Shown: positions 50,663 through 59,758 of the stretch, piece after piece
Layout: every line of letters starts with the position of its first letter
Numbering within the stretch: the first letter of the stretch is position 1
Origin: Streptomyces kaniharaensis
Lineage (GTDB): Bacteria > Actinomycetota > Actinomycetes > Streptomycetales > Streptomycetaceae
Reading direction: 5' to 3'
Assembly (NCBI RefSeq): GCF_009569385.1
Contig: NZ_WBOF01000001.1
Location: 5,123,501-5,187,500, forward strand
Length of the DNA stretch: 64,000 nucleotides
The notes under the pieces: generated by a model
The model's database searches: none
Told to the model about the DNA's origin: nothing
What the model saw: the letters and a program-made list of their open reading frames with translations, nothing else
Made by a program: the position numbers and the translations under genes

Positions 50663-51064
50663 ATGATCGATGCGACGACGCGAGTGCGGATCGCCCGCCC
50701 CTCCCGGGACCTCGCGGCGGCCGAGCGGTTCTACGTCGGCGGCCTCGGCCTCGACGTGATCTGGCGGACCACCGAGCGGGTCTCCGGCGAGCACGACCTG
50801 CTGATGGTCGGCCCGCCTGGCGGCGCCTGGCACTTCGAGCTCACCCACGACCCGGAACACCCGCTGGAGCCCACCCCGACCGTCGACGACCTGTTCGTCG
50901 TCTATCTCGGCGCGCCCGTGGACGACGCACTCGTCGCCCGGCTGGCGGCCGCCGGTGGCACCCGGGTCAAGGCCAACAACCCTTACTGGGACGAGCACGG
51001 CGTGACGATAGCCGACCCGGACGGCTACCGGCTGGTGCTCTGCTCCCGCACCTGGGGCGTCTGA
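50663..51064 (+). CDS. VOC-family (glyoxalase/bleomycin-resistance) protein
   Basis: This protein of 133 residues has paired beta-alpha-beta units: VRIARPSRDLAAAERFYVGG then LGLDVIWR, and ALVARLAAAGGTRVKANNPY then WDEHGVTIADPDGYRLVLCS. Metal-binding positions seem partly kept (His in WHFELTH). Function may be a small-molecule lyase, dioxygenase or binding protein. GTG 50633 is an alternative start ten codons upstream. No functional link to the siderophore genes is evident. Confidence 0.85.
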   Translation: MIDATTRVRIARPSRDLAAAERFYVGGLGLDVIWRTTERVSGEHDLLMVGPPGGAWHFELTHDPEHPLEPTPTVDDLFVVYLGAPVDDALVARLAAAGGTRVKANNPYWDEHGVTIADPDGYRLVLCSRTWGV

Positions 51065-51096
51065 CCGCCAGCGCCCGCCCGCTGCCGTCCGGGACC

Positions 51097-51450
51097 TCAC
51101 CGCCGGTCGGTGTCCTGCCCGCCGGTCGGTGCCCTACCGGCGCCACTCGGTACTACTGGCATGCCCGGCAGCACCGCCACGCCCGCCTCCAGGTCCACAC
51201 CGAAGTGCGGCGGCGCCCCGGCCTGCGCGTCGTCGCGCAGCATCAGCTGTTCCTGCCGCTGCTCGATCTGCACCTGCTTGTCGGCGCTGAAGAGCGCGTG
51301 CAGCTCCTCCAGCCCGGCGGTGCTCAGACCCGTGCCGCTCCCGGAGCGGCGCTCCGGCCGGCGCCTACGCATCGTCTCGCCCTGGATCTGCCACACCGCC
51401 AGCAGCACCAGCCCCGCCACCACCGCCGCCGCTCCCGCGATCATCCCCAT
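51097..51450 (-). CDS. DUF6191-like small membrane protein
   Basis: This protein of about 117 residues starts MGMIAGAAAVVAGLVLLAVW, a single membrane helix. A basic loop (RRRRPERRSG) and a conserved segment, LSTAGLEELHALFSADKQVQ followed by IEQRQEQLMLRDDAQAGAPP, come next. I recognise this from small Streptomyces proteins of the DUF6191 type with unknown role. An upstream ATG at 51507 in the same frame would add 19 residues. Confidence 0.75.
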   Translation of the reverse strand: MGMIAGAAAVVAGLVLLAVWQIQGETMRRRRPERRSGSGTGLSTAGLEELHALFSADKQVQIEQRQEQLMLRDDAQAGAPPHFGVDLEAGVAVLPGMPVVPSGAGRAPTGGQDTDRR

Positions 51451-51669
51451 GCCCGCTGAACGCGCTTCGGCCGTACGGGTGTTCCCGCATGACAGGCTGG
51501 CCGTCATCGCCTCGCCCGTTCGCTGGCGAGGTCACGCAAGGTGGGCGGACGGCCGAGCCGTGAGCCGCATGCCGCCTGCCTGATCGCTTTCCGGTAGCGG
51601 AAATTCGCGCGCCGAATCCGGTCCCGCCAGCTACCCTGCCGCGCGAAGCCGACAGAAAGAGTGATCACC

Positions 51670-52428
51670 ATGACCGTGCGCGGCACCACCGTTGACATTC
51701 CGACGGCGGACGGCATCGCCGACGCCTACCTCGCCCACCCCGACGACGGCCGGCCCCACCCCGCCGTCATCCTGCACATGGACGCCATCGGCCTCCGGCC
51801 CCACCTGGCGGCCAAGGCGGACCGCCTCGCCGAGGCCGGCTACACCGTCCTCGTCCCCAACGCCTACTACCGGCACGGTCGGGCGCCGGTCATGGCCTAC
51901 CCGGACGTGATCGACCCGGCCAACGACCCGAGCTTCTTCGAGCGCCTCGGCCCGCTGCTCGCCACCCTCACCCCCGAGGTGACCGACCGCGACGCGGACG
52001 CCTTCCTCCGCTGGCTCGCCGACTCCCCGCTCGTCGAGGCCGGCCCGGTCGGGCTCCTCGGCTACTGCCGCGGCGCGGTGCACGCGCTGCGGATGGCAGC
52101 CACCCACCCGGAGCGCGTCGCCGCCGTGGCCGGCTTCCACGGTGGCAACCTGGCGACCGACGACCCGGACAGTCCGCACCTCGGGGCCCACCGGATCACC
52201 GCCGAGCTGTACTTCGGCCACGCCGACGAGGACCCGTCGCTGCCCCCGGAGCAGATCGCCCGCCTCGCCGAGGCGCTCACCGAGGCCGGTGTCCGCTACG
52301 AGGCCGAGGTGTACCAGGGCGCCCTGCACGGTTTCACGCAGGGGGACACCACCCGCTACGACGCGGCCGCCGACGAGCGCCACTGGGAGGCCCTGCTCGC
52401 CCTGCTGAAGCGCACGCTGCCGGCCTGA
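51670..52428 (+). CDS. Dienelactone hydrolase family protein
   Basis: This alpha/beta hydrolase of 252 residues has the family nucleophile Cys in GLLGYCRGAVHALRMA, the Asp region ELYFGHADEDPSLPP and the catalytic His in QGALHGFTQGD. Family members hydrolyse dienelactones in chloroaromatic breakdown or other esters. No catabolic neighbours support a specific substrate. ATG 51670 is preferred to GTG 51661. A heptamer tandem array begins exactly at the stop codon. Confidence 0.9.
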   Translation: MTVRGTTVDIPTADGIADAYLAHPDDGRPHPAVILHMDAIGLRPHLAAKADRLAEAGYTVLVPNAYYRHGRAPVMAYPDVIDPANDPSFFERLGPLLATLTPEVTDRDADAFLRWLADSPLVEAGPVGLLGYCRGAVHALRMAATHPERVAAVAGFHGGNLATDDPDSPHLGAHRITAELYFGHADEDPSLPPEQIARLAEALTEAGVRYEAEVYQGALHGFTQGDTTRYDAAADERHWEALLALLKRTLPA

Positions 52429-52484
52429 GCCGTGAGCCGTGAGCCGTGAGCCGTGAGCCGTGAGTCGTGAGTCGTGAGCCGTGG
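52426..52484 (+). repeat. Tandem heptamer array TGAGCCG starting on a stop codon
   Basis: Eight TGA triplets occur at exact 7-nt steps (52426, 52433, 52440, 52447, 52454, 52461, 52468, 52475). Units are TGAGCCG or TGAGTCG, and a ninth unit is degenerate (TGGGCCC). The first TGA is the stop of the hydrolase gene. Confidence 0.95.
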
Positions 52485-52701
52485 GCCCCCGCCGTCCACG
52501 GTGACGCCCCGGGGCCATGTCGTGGCCGCCGTTCGGGAGCTCGCCGAGCACGCCCGGCAGGGACTCGCACGCCTGACTGAACCGCCCGCCCGGGACTTGC
52601 CAAAACAGCTCTGCACCACGGGTGCTGAGTCCACGGCACCCTCTGGCACACTGTGTGCCGAAAGGCCCGCTGGGGAGGGTCATGACATCGGGGGGCAGGG
52701 C

Positions 52702-54738
52702 ATGAGGGGTCGGGGGGCCGTGCTCGGCGGGCGGTACGCGCTCACCGAGCGGATCGGTGGCGGCGGCATGGGCACCGTCTGGCGGGCCGACGATGCGGTG
52801 CTGGCGCGGAAGGTCGCCGTCAAGATCCTGCACGCGGCGCTGTTCGAGGACGGCACGTTCGTCCAGCGCTTCCGGCGTGAGGCCCAACTGGTCGCCGCGA
52901 TCGACCACCCGGGGATCGTCGACGTGCACGACTACGGCGAGAGCCCGGACGGCGGTGAGGGCGGGGGCGACGACGAGCGCTGCGCCTACATCGTCATGGA
53001 GCTGATCGACGGCCGGCCGCTCGACCAGGTCCTCGCCGCGGACGGCCCGATGGCCCCCGAGCGCGCCCTCACGCTGATCGCCTCCGCGCTGGACGCCCTG
53101 CACGCGGCCCACCAGCAGATGATCGTCCACCGGGACATCAAGCCGTCCAACCTCATGGTGCGCGCCGACGGACGGGTCACCATCACGGACTTCGGCATCG
53201 CCCGCGCGATCGCCAGCACCAAGATCACCGCCTCGCACGCGATCATCGGCACCGCGCTCTACATGGCGCCCGAGCAGGCCGAGGGCAAGGGCGGTGTCTC
53301 CCCGGCCTCCGACCTGTACTCGATCGGTGTGGTCTGCTACGAACTGCTCACCGGGAAGCCGCCGTTCGTCGGCGAGAGCGTGCTGGAGGTGGCGCTCAAG
53401 CACGTCCGCGATCCCGCACCTGAGCTGCCGGACGAGTTCCCGCCGGCCGTACGGGAGTTGGTGGCGAAGGCGCTCGCGAAGAAGCCCGAGGACCGGCACG
53501 CCGACGCCGCCGCGATGGCCGCCGCGGCGCGGGCGGCGATCGGTGCGCCGAGCGCGGGCGCGGGCGTGGGCGTGGGCGAGGAAGTGGCCGGTGACGGGAA
53601 GGCCAGAGCCGTGGTGGCGGACGCCTCGGCGAAGGACGGCGGTACGGCGGTCGAAGGTGAGCCGGCAGGCGGGGGCACACCGAACGAGGTCGCGAAGGTC
53701 GAACCACAGCCGGTCACCGATCCGGGCCGCCGTCGGTCGCGGCGCGCGCTGCTCGTGCCCGTCATCGTCCCGATCGTCATCTCGATCGGCACGGCGACCG
53801 TCCTGCTCATCGACCGCGGGCCGGGCAGCGGTGGCGCGGACGCCAAGATGCCGCCGGGTGCGCAGCCAGCCGTCGTCACGACGGCCCCGGTGACACCGGG
53901 CACCGGCGCCCCGGCGACCCCGTCCACGACGGCCCCCGCCACCCCGGCCCCGGGCGACACCGCGGCGGCCTCGACCGCCGCCGACCAGCCGGCGGGAACC
54001 CCGAACCAGCCGCCGCAGCAGGGCCAACCGCCCGCCACGGGTGGCAACGGCGCAACGGCGTCGGGTGCGGGCGGCGCCGCCGTCGCGGGCGGAAAGGGCA
54101 ACGGCGGAGCGGCAAGTGGTGGCGGCGGAGTCGCAGGAGGTCAGGCGAATCCGGCGGGCGGCGGAGCCGGCGGCGGCGGCAATCCGCCCGCTCCCAACAA
54201 CAACCCGCATCCCCCGCAAGGCGGTAACGCCTCCGGTGGCGGTTCGGCCTCCCAGGGAGGTTCCCCGTCGGGCGGCGGCTCGCCCGTCGGCGGCGGCAAC
54301 CCGCCCGCCCCGCCGACGCAGCCCCGGCCCGCGGACTGCGGAGGCAACAGCTGGAGCAGAATCGTCAACGAGCAGTACGGGCTTCCGCTCGGACTGGCGA
54401 ACGACAGCCTGTCCGCCGGCAACCCGGTCGTTCTGGGCGGCGCTTCCCAGTACGGCTGGGTGGGCACCCTCGGCCCGGGCGACTACACCGACTACAACGC
54501 GTGCAACAAGGGCGGCCCGTTGCTGGTCCAGAACACGGACGGCACCGTGTCACTGAACCCCGGTTTCAGCTTCCTGACCGCATGGGTCGTGCGGCCCGCG
54601 GGGGCATCGGGCACGTACACGCTGGCCGAGAACGGCAGCGCGCGGTGCATGACCGCCAACGGAGTTGGCAACGTCGTCACCATGACCACCTGCACGCCCG
54701 GTCTGAAGACCCAGCAGTGGCGGCTCACGAGCGGCTGA
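52702..54738 (+). CDS. Membrane Ser/Thr protein kinase with beta-trefoil-like sensor tail
   Basis: This protein of 678 residues has a PASTA-less Hanks-type kinase domain at about 8-270: glycine loop RIGGGGMGTVWRA, Lys in VAVKILH, HRDIKPSNLM, ITDFGIARA and YMAPEQAEG. A single helix (LLVPVIVPIVISIGTATVLL) at about 350-370 follows. Then comes a Gly/Pro/Thr-rich extracellular linker of about 160 residues. The C-terminal domain of about 140 residues has NSWSRIVNEQYGLPLGLAND and ends TQQWRLTSG, resembling ricin-type QxW carbohydrate-binding modules. It may sense cell-wall sugars. Confidence 0.92.
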   Translation: MRGRGAVLGGRYALTERIGGGGMGTVWRADDAVLARKVAVKILHAALFEDGTFVQRFRREAQLVAAIDHPGIVDVHDYGESPDGGEGGGDDERCAYIVMELIDGRPLDQVLAADGPMAPERALTLIASALDALHAAHQQMIVHRDIKPSNLMVRADGRVTITDFGIARAIASTKITASHAIIGTALYMAPEQAEGKGGVSPASDLYSIGVVCYELLTGKPPFVGESVLEVALKHVRDPAPELPDEFPPAVRELVAKALAKKPEDRHADAAAMAAAARAAIGAPSAGAGVGVGEEVAGDGKARAVVADASAKDGGTAVEGEPAGGGTPNEVAKVEPQPVTDPGRRRSRRALLVPVIVPIVISIGTATVLLIDRGPGSGGADAKMPPGAQPAVVTTAPVTPGTGAPATPSTTAPATPAPGDTAAASTAADQPAGTPNQPPQQGQPPATGGNGATASGAGGAAVAGGKGNGGAASGGGGVAGGQANPAGGGAGGGGNPPAPNNNPHPPQGGNASGGGSASQGGSPSGGGSPVGGGNPPAPPTQPRPADCGGNSWSRIVNEQYGLPLGLANDSLSAGNPVVLGGASQYGWVGTLGPGDYTDYNACNKGGPLLVQNTDGTVSLNPGFSFLTAWVVRPAGASGTYTLAENGSARCMTANGVGNVVTMTTCTPGLKTQQWRLTSG

Positions 54739-55381
54739 CGACGCGGACAGGAACGGGACCGTGCCGAACGATGACCGTCGCTCGGCGCCCGCCGGGGAAC
54801 CCGTCGCAGCGTGAACTGCCGGCCGCCGTCCGCGCCCCTCATCGCCGCGTAGGACATATGCTCAACTCGACGACTGCACAACGGAGTCAGGCGAACACGC
54901 GAGTTCCCTTCGCTAGCAGACGCATCGACGGCGAACAAGTGGGGTCGGTGGCGGGACCTCGCCAGGCGGACGTCAAAACTCCGCTTAGGAGTTTTACAGG
55001 CATGTAAAATCCGGCCGGGCGCCGATCTCCTGTAAGCGCTCTGACGGTCAATCAAGTATCGGCGCAGGCCGAAGAGCTTGGTTCGCGTGGGAACTCACTG
55101 CAAGAGCGGGTGTATTGCCCCAATTTTCCCATCTCTCCGAGGGCTTGTTGAGCTGGCGGGACCTGGCCACTTGATGAACTAGACCTGTCAAAATGGCTGT
55201 CGGGTTGTCATTCTTTTGACCAGCCCCCTCCGGTAGTCCCCACCCCCACCCCTCGGTGGTCTGCCGCTCATCGCACGGGGCTTCAGCACGTCAGTGCCCG
55301 TCCCGCCCCACAGGTGCCGACCCCGGCCCCCGGGACGCGGTGCGACCGCGCACAGGCGCGGTTTCGCGGAAGGACTCGTAC
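54739..55381. other. Long AT-richer intergenic region before the metalloprotease
   Basis: No gene was found. The stretch 54940-55240 is clearly richer in A and T than the genes. It contains a terminator-like hairpin (listed separately), a dyad TTTTAC-AGGCAT-GTAAAA (54992-55009) and a wider inverted repeat GTCAAAA (55186-55192)/TTTTGAC (55213-55219). It probably holds the protease promoter and control sites. Confidence 0.5.
54975..54995 (+). terminator. Hairpin with T-run
   Basis: AAAACTCC pairs with GGAGTTTT over GCTTA. The 3' arm ends in TTTT, unusual for this GC-rich genome. It lies about 240 nt after the kinase gene. Confidence 0.5.
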
Positions 55382-57022
55382 GTGAAGCGAAAGCTCGCAG
55401 CCGTCGCCGTGCTCTCGGCCACGGCCCTGCTGACCGGCGTGATCCAGGTGAGCACCACGGCCGCCCAGGCCGCCCCGACGCCTGCCCTCCAGGCGCAGGC
55501 GGCCCAGCAGCACGCCGCAGCGATCGCGCTGGCGAGCGGCCAGTCCGAGCCGCTGGCCAAGGCGCTGGCCCTGGGCGACCAGGAGCGACTGGTCGCCAAG
55601 GACGCCGTCGTCGACGCCGACGGCACCCGTCACCTCCGCTTCGAGCGGACCTTCGCCGGCCTGCCCGTGATCGGCGGCGACCTGGTGGTCCACCAGAGCT
55701 CCGACGGCGCCGTGAAGTCCGTGAACAAGGCCATCGCCGCGCAGGTCGGCGTGCCGAGCCTCACCCCGAAGATCCCCGCCGACCGGGCCGCCGCCGACGC
55801 CGCCGGCGCCGTCCGCGCCACCGTGGGCGTCACGCTGGACGCCGACGAGTCCCCGATGGCCGAGGTGCACCAGGCCGGCGCAGCCCAGCTGGTGGTCTGG
55901 GCGAGCGACGGCAAGCCGCGCCTCGCGTACCGGGTCCAGGTCGAGGGCACGCGCGCGGACGGCACCCCGAGCCGCCAGGTGCTGGTCACCGACGCCGCCA
56001 CCGGACAGGTGCTGTCCACCCACGAGAAGGTGCAGACCGCGGCGGGCACCGGCACCGGCGTCTTCGTCGGCAACGTCCCGCTGGACACCACCCAGAGCGG
56101 CTCCTCGTTCCAGCTGAAGGACGCCTCCCGCGGCGGTCAGTCCACCAGCGACATGAACAACGGCACCGCCGGCAGCGGCACGCTCTTCGCCAACACGTCC
56201 AACACCTTCGGCGACGGCACCGTCTCCAACCGCGAATCCGCCGCTGTGGACGCCCAGTTCGGCGCCGCGAAGACATGGGACTTCTACAAGAGCACCTTCG
56301 GCCGCAACGGCATCCGCAACGACGGCGTCGGCGCCGCCAGCCGGGTGCACTACGGCTCGAACTACGTGAACGCCTTCTGGAGCGACGACTGCTTCTGCAT
56401 GACGTACGGCGACGGCTCGGGCGACACCCACCCGCTCACCGCGCTGGACGTGGCCGGCCACGAGATGACGCACGGTGTCACCGCCGCGACCGCCAACCTG
56501 AACTACTCGGGTGAGTCCGGTGGCCTGAACGAGGCCACCTCGGACATCCTCGGCACGATGGTCGAGTTCTACGCCAACCTGCCCTCGAACCCGCCGAACT
56601 ACCTGATCGGCGAGCTGATCAACCTGCGCGGCGACGGCAGCCCGCTGCGCTACATGGACCAGCCGAGCAAGGACGGCGTCTCCGCCGACAACTGGTCGGC
56701 CGATGTGGGCAACCTGGACGTGCACTACTCGTCCGGCGTGGCGAACCACTTCTTCTATCTGCTGTCGGAGGGCAGTGGCGCGAAGACGATCAACGGGTTC
56801 GACTACAACAGTCCGACGGCCGACGGCTCGACGGTCACCGGCATCGGCCGGGACAAGGCCGCACAGATCTGGTACCGCGCGCTGACCGTCTACTTCACGT
56901 CCACCACCGACTACGCGGGCGCCCGTGCGGCCACGCTCAGCGCGGCGACGGACCTGTACGGGTCGGGCAGCGCCGAGTACAACGCGGTCGCGGCGGCGTG
57001 GACCGCGGTGAACGTCAACTGA
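55382..57022 (+). CDS. Secreted M4 (thermolysin-like) neutral metalloprotease
   Basis: This preproenzyme of 546 residues has a signal peptide (MKRKLAAVAVLSATALLTGV) with cleavage near AAQAA. An FTP/PepSY-type propeptide occupies about 40-215. The catalytic domain has zinc ligands His360 and His364 in GHEMTHGV and Glu384 in GLNEATSD, plus the C-terminal helix histidine in NLDVHYSSGVANHFFY. It is secreted, self-processed and degrades proteins outside the cell. GTG 55382 follows GGAAGGACTCGTA. Confidence 0.96.
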   Translation: MKRKLAAVAVLSATALLTGVIQVSTTAAQAAPTPALQAQAAQQHAAAIALASGQSEPLAKALALGDQERLVAKDAVVDADGTRHLRFERTFAGLPVIGGDLVVHQSSDGAVKSVNKAIAAQVGVPSLTPKIPADRAAADAAGAVRATVGVTLDADESPMAEVHQAGAAQLVVWASDGKPRLAYRVQVEGTRADGTPSRQVLVTDAATGQVLSTHEKVQTAAGTGTGVFVGNVPLDTTQSGSSFQLKDASRGGQSTSDMNNGTAGSGTLFANTSNTFGDGTVSNRESAAVDAQFGAAKTWDFYKSTFGRNGIRNDGVGAASRVHYGSNYVNAFWSDDCFCMTYGDGSGDTHPLTALDVAGHEMTHGVTAATANLNYSGESGGLNEATSDILGTMVEFYANLPSNPPNYLIGELINLRGDGSPLRYMDQPSKDGVSADNWSADVGNLDVHYSSGVANHFFYLLSEGSGAKTINGFDYNSPTADGSTVTGIGRDKAAQIWYRALTVYFTSTTDYAGARAATLSAATDLYGSGSAEYNAVAAAWTAVNVN

Positions 57023-57090
57023 GGCGCTTCCCAGGGCTGCGGGCGAAGCGGTGAGGCACTGACGCGGTGAAGCACCAAGGCGGTGCTGCG

Positions 57091-57127
57091 GCGGGGGCGA
57101 CGGTGGGTGGACCACCGTCGCCCCCGC
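57091..57127. terminator. Strong terminator between convergent genes
   Basis: GCGGGGGCGACGGTGG (57091-57106) pairs perfectly with CCACCGTCGCCCCCGC (57112-57127), a 16-bp stem with a 5-nt loop. It separates the metalloprotease from the MerR regulator. Confidence 0.9.
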
Positions 57128-57136
57128 CGTGTGTGC

Positions 57137-57952
57137 TCAGGTGTTCGGCCGATCGCCTTCGGCGCCGTTCTCCGCGCTGCTCTCCCGTCGCTGGCGCAGC
57201 AGTTCGTCGTATTCGGCGTGCACCCGCCGGTCCATCGCGAGCGTGAACTGGGCGTCCGCGACGGTTCGTGCCAGCGGTCGGACCCGCAGGATGCGCTCGG
57301 TGAGCCGGGCCGCCTCGCCGGGCGGCAGCGGGGCGTCCGCGGACAGGGCGCCGAGCAGTTGCGTGCTGACCAGCTCGATGAAGATCTCGGCGATGGCGTC
57401 CACGTGTTCCCGGGTGCGCCGGCTGGCGTCCAGGACGGCCGAGAGCGGCACACCCTCCGCGACCAGGGCGGTGGTGGCGTCCATCAGGCGCCGGCTGATG
57501 TGGGTGATGCCGTCGTCGTCGACGGCGATGTAGCCCTGCGCGATCGACTCGGCGGTGTTCTCCTCGGTGAGCTGGTCGCCGAAGGTGGCCTTCAGCTCGT
57601 CCCAGGTCAGGCGCAGAGGGGTCTCGTCCGACCAGGGCGCGACGATCGCGGCCTCCAGCCCGATCAGCTCGGCGACGTCCCGCCCGCTCTCACCGGCGCC
57701 GATCAGCTCCGCGATGCCGCCCAGGGTGTGCCCGCGTTCCAGCAGCTCGCCGATCACCCGGAGCCGGGTCAGGTGCTCCTCGCCGTACCAGGCGATCCGG
57801 CCCTCCTTGCGGGGCGGCTGGAGCAGCTTGCGCTCGCGGTAGAAGCGCAGCGTCCGGGTGGTGATGCCGGCCGCTTCGGCGAGTTCCTCCACCCGGTACT
57901 CGCGTTTTCTGTCGCCCGCAGCAGCTCTGACCTTGTCCACGGCGTTCAGCAT
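57137..57952 (-). CDS. MerR-family transcriptional regulator
   Basis: This regulator of about 271 residues has an N-terminal winged helix-turn-helix: EYRVEELAEAAGITTRTLRF then YRERKLLQPPRKEGRIAWYG. A coiled region (LTRLRVIGELLERGHTLGGI) and a large C-terminal domain that may bind an effector follow. No Cys metal site of the MerR/CueR kind is present. It is divergent from the monooxygenase operon, with a dyad in the shared promoter region, so it probably controls that operon. ATG 57952 is the probable start. Confidence 0.9.
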   Translation of the reverse strand: MLNAVDKVRAAAGDRKREYRVEELAEAAGITTRTLRFYRERKLLQPPRKEGRIAWYGEEHLTRLRVIGELLERGHTLGGIAELIGAGESGRDVAELIGLEAAIVAPWSDETPLRLTWDELKATFGDQLTEENTAESIAQGYIAVDDDGITHISRRLMDATTALVAEGVPLSAVLDASRRTREHVDAIAEIFIELVSTQLLGALSADAPLPPGEAARLTERILRVRPLARTVADAQFTLAMDRRVHAEYDELLRQRRESSAENGAEGDRPNT

Positions 57953-58044
57953 AGGACCGTCGGCTGTGGGCGCCGGGCCGCCGCCGGGGTCGGGGTGGTG
58001 GGCCGTCTTCCCTCCGGTGCCGGCAGGGGCTACCCTGCCAACCA

Positions 58045-58064
58045 TGCCAGTGATTGCTGGCATT
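58045..58064. promoter_or_regulatory. Dyad operator in the MerR/monooxygenase intergenic region
   Basis: ATGCCAGTGATTGCTGGCAT has 7-bp perfect arms and a 6-nt centre. It lies about 87 nt upstream of the monooxygenase gene and 92 nt upstream of the merR start. Confidence 0.65.
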
Positions 58065-58150
58065 GTTAATCGGAGTCCCGGGCAGACTGCCCGGGAGAGT
58101 TCCTCTTGGCGGCGCGCACACCACCGCCCCCCACCTCAGGAGGACGCCGC

Positions 58151-59758
58151 ATGGCATCCAGCAGCAAGCGCCCCCGCCCCGGCGCGTCCGACGCCTCCGA
58201 TACGTCCGGGGCCGTCGACACCCCCGGAGCCGGTGACGCCCCCGGGGTCGCCGAGGCCGTTCCGCATGTCCGGGTGGCCGTCATCGGCTCCGGCTTCGGC
58301 GGACTCGGCGCCGCCGTCCGGCTGCGCCGCGCCGGGATCACCGACTTCGTCGTCCTGGAGCGCGCCGACTCGGTCGGCGGCACCTGGCGCGACAACAGCT
58401 ACCCCGGCTGCGCCTGCGACGTCCCCTCGCACCTCTACTCCTTCTCCTTCGCGCCCAACCCCGAGTGGCCGCGCAGCTTCTCCGGCCAGGCCGACATCCG
58501 CGCCTACCTGGAGAAGGTCGCCACCGTCTTCCGCCTCCGCCCGCACCTTCGGCTCAACACCGAGGTGCTGGAGGCGCGTTGGGAGAACGAGCACACCCGC
58601 TGGCGGATCACCACCTCGGCCGGGCAGTGGACCGCCAACGCCATCGTCTCCGCGTCCGGCGCGCTCGCCGACCCGCAGATCCCCGACCTGCCGGGCCTCG
58701 GCGGCTTCCCCGGCAAGGTGTTCCACACCTCCCGCTGGGACCACGACTACGACCTGACCGGCAAGCGCGTCGCGATGGTGGGCACCGGCGCGTCCGCCGC
58801 CCAGATCATCCCGTCGATCCAGCCGCAGGTCGGCAAACTGACGGTATTTCAGCGAACCCCGGCGTGGGTCCTGCCGCGCCGGGATCGCGAGATCACGCAG
58901 CTGGAGAAGTGGCTGCACAGCCGGCTCCCTATCACCGGCAAGATCCGCCGCGGCGCGCTCTTCGCACTGCGCGAACTTCAGGTCGATGCGTTCGTCCGGA
59001 GGCCAGGGCTGTTGCGCGCCGTCCAGCAAATCGCCGAACGCCACCTCGCCCAGGGCGTTTCCGACCCCGTCCTGCGTGCGACGCTCACCCCGGACTACCG
59101 GATCGGCTGCAAGCGCATCCTGCTCAGCAACACCTACTACCCGGCGCTCGCCGCCGCCAACACCGAGGTGGTCCCCTCCGGCCTGCGCGAACTGCGCGGC
59201 TCCACCCTGGTCGCGGCCGACGGCAGCGAACACGAGGTGGACGCCATCGTCTTCGGTACCGGGTTCCACGTGACCGACATGCCCATCGGCACAAAGGTCT
59301 TCGGGGTCAACGGCACCAGCCTGGCCGGCGAGTGGAAGGACGGCATGGAGGCACTGCGCGGCTCGACCGTGCGCGGCTTCCCGAACCTGTTCTTCGTGAT
59401 CGGCCCCAACACCGGCCTCGGCAACAACTCGATGATCCTCATGATCGAGTCGCAGCTGAACTACGTGATCGACGCGCTCACCACGCTCGGCTCGATCGGC
59501 GCCGTCGCGATGCAGCCGACCGCCCGTGCCCAGCGCCAGTGGAACCTCGAACTCCAGCACCGGATGGACCGAACCGTCTGGACGACGGGCGGCTGCCGGA
59601 GCTGGTACATGGATTCGAGCGGCAAGAACACCGTGCTGTGGCCCGGCTCCACGACCGCCTTCCGCCGCGCCACCCGCAAGGTCGACCTCGGCGAGTACGA
59701 GCTGATCATGCGTGCCGCCCCGGCCGTGGCACGGGTCGCCCAGGGGGTGTCGGCATGA
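58151..59758 (+). CDS. FAD-dependent Baeyer-Villiger-type monooxygenase (MymA/EthA-like)
   Basis: This protein of about 535 residues has an FAD motif RVAVIGSGFGGLGAAVRLRR, an NADPH motif VAMVGTGASAAQIIPSI, and the BVMO fingerprint region FPGKVFHTSRWDHDYDLTGK. The end of the reading frame has VIGPNTGLGNNSMILMIESQ. Family members insert oxygen into ketones or oxidise thioethers. Order with the next two genes is like mymA-lipR-sadH of mycobacteria, linked to envelope lipid modification. ATG 58151 has AGGAGG upstream. Confidence 0.9.
   Translation: MASSSKRPRPGASDASDTSGAVDTPGAGDAPGVAEAVPHVRVAVIGSGFGGLGAAVRLRRAGITDFVVLERADSVGGTWRDNSYPGCACDVPSHLYSFSFAPNPEWPRSFSGQADIRAYLEKVATVFRLRPHLRLNTEVLEARWENEHTRWRITTSAGQWTANAIVSASGALADPQIPDLPGLGGFPGKVFHTSRWDHDYDLTGKRVAMVGTGASAAQIIPSIQPQVGKLTVFQRTPAWVLPRRDREITQLEKWLHSRLPITGKIRRGALFALRELQVDAFVRRPGLLRAVQQIAERHLAQGVSDPVLRATLTPDYRIGCKRILLSNTYYPALAAANTEVVPSGLRELRGSTLVAADGSEHEVDAIVFGTGFHVTDMPIGTKVFGVNGTSLAGEWKDGMEALRGSTVRGFPNLFFVIGPNTGLGNNSMILMIESQLNYVIDALTTLGSIGAVAMQPTARAQRQWNLELQHRMDRTVWTTGGCRSWYMDSSGKNTVLWPGSTTAFRRATRKVDLGEYELIMRAAPAVARVAQGVSA

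Noticed and set aside
54492..55055. A 187-codon - strand ORF overlapping the kinase C-terminus
   Set aside because: It lies antisense to the well-supported kinase tail. The sequence is basic and unstructured and has no ribosome site.
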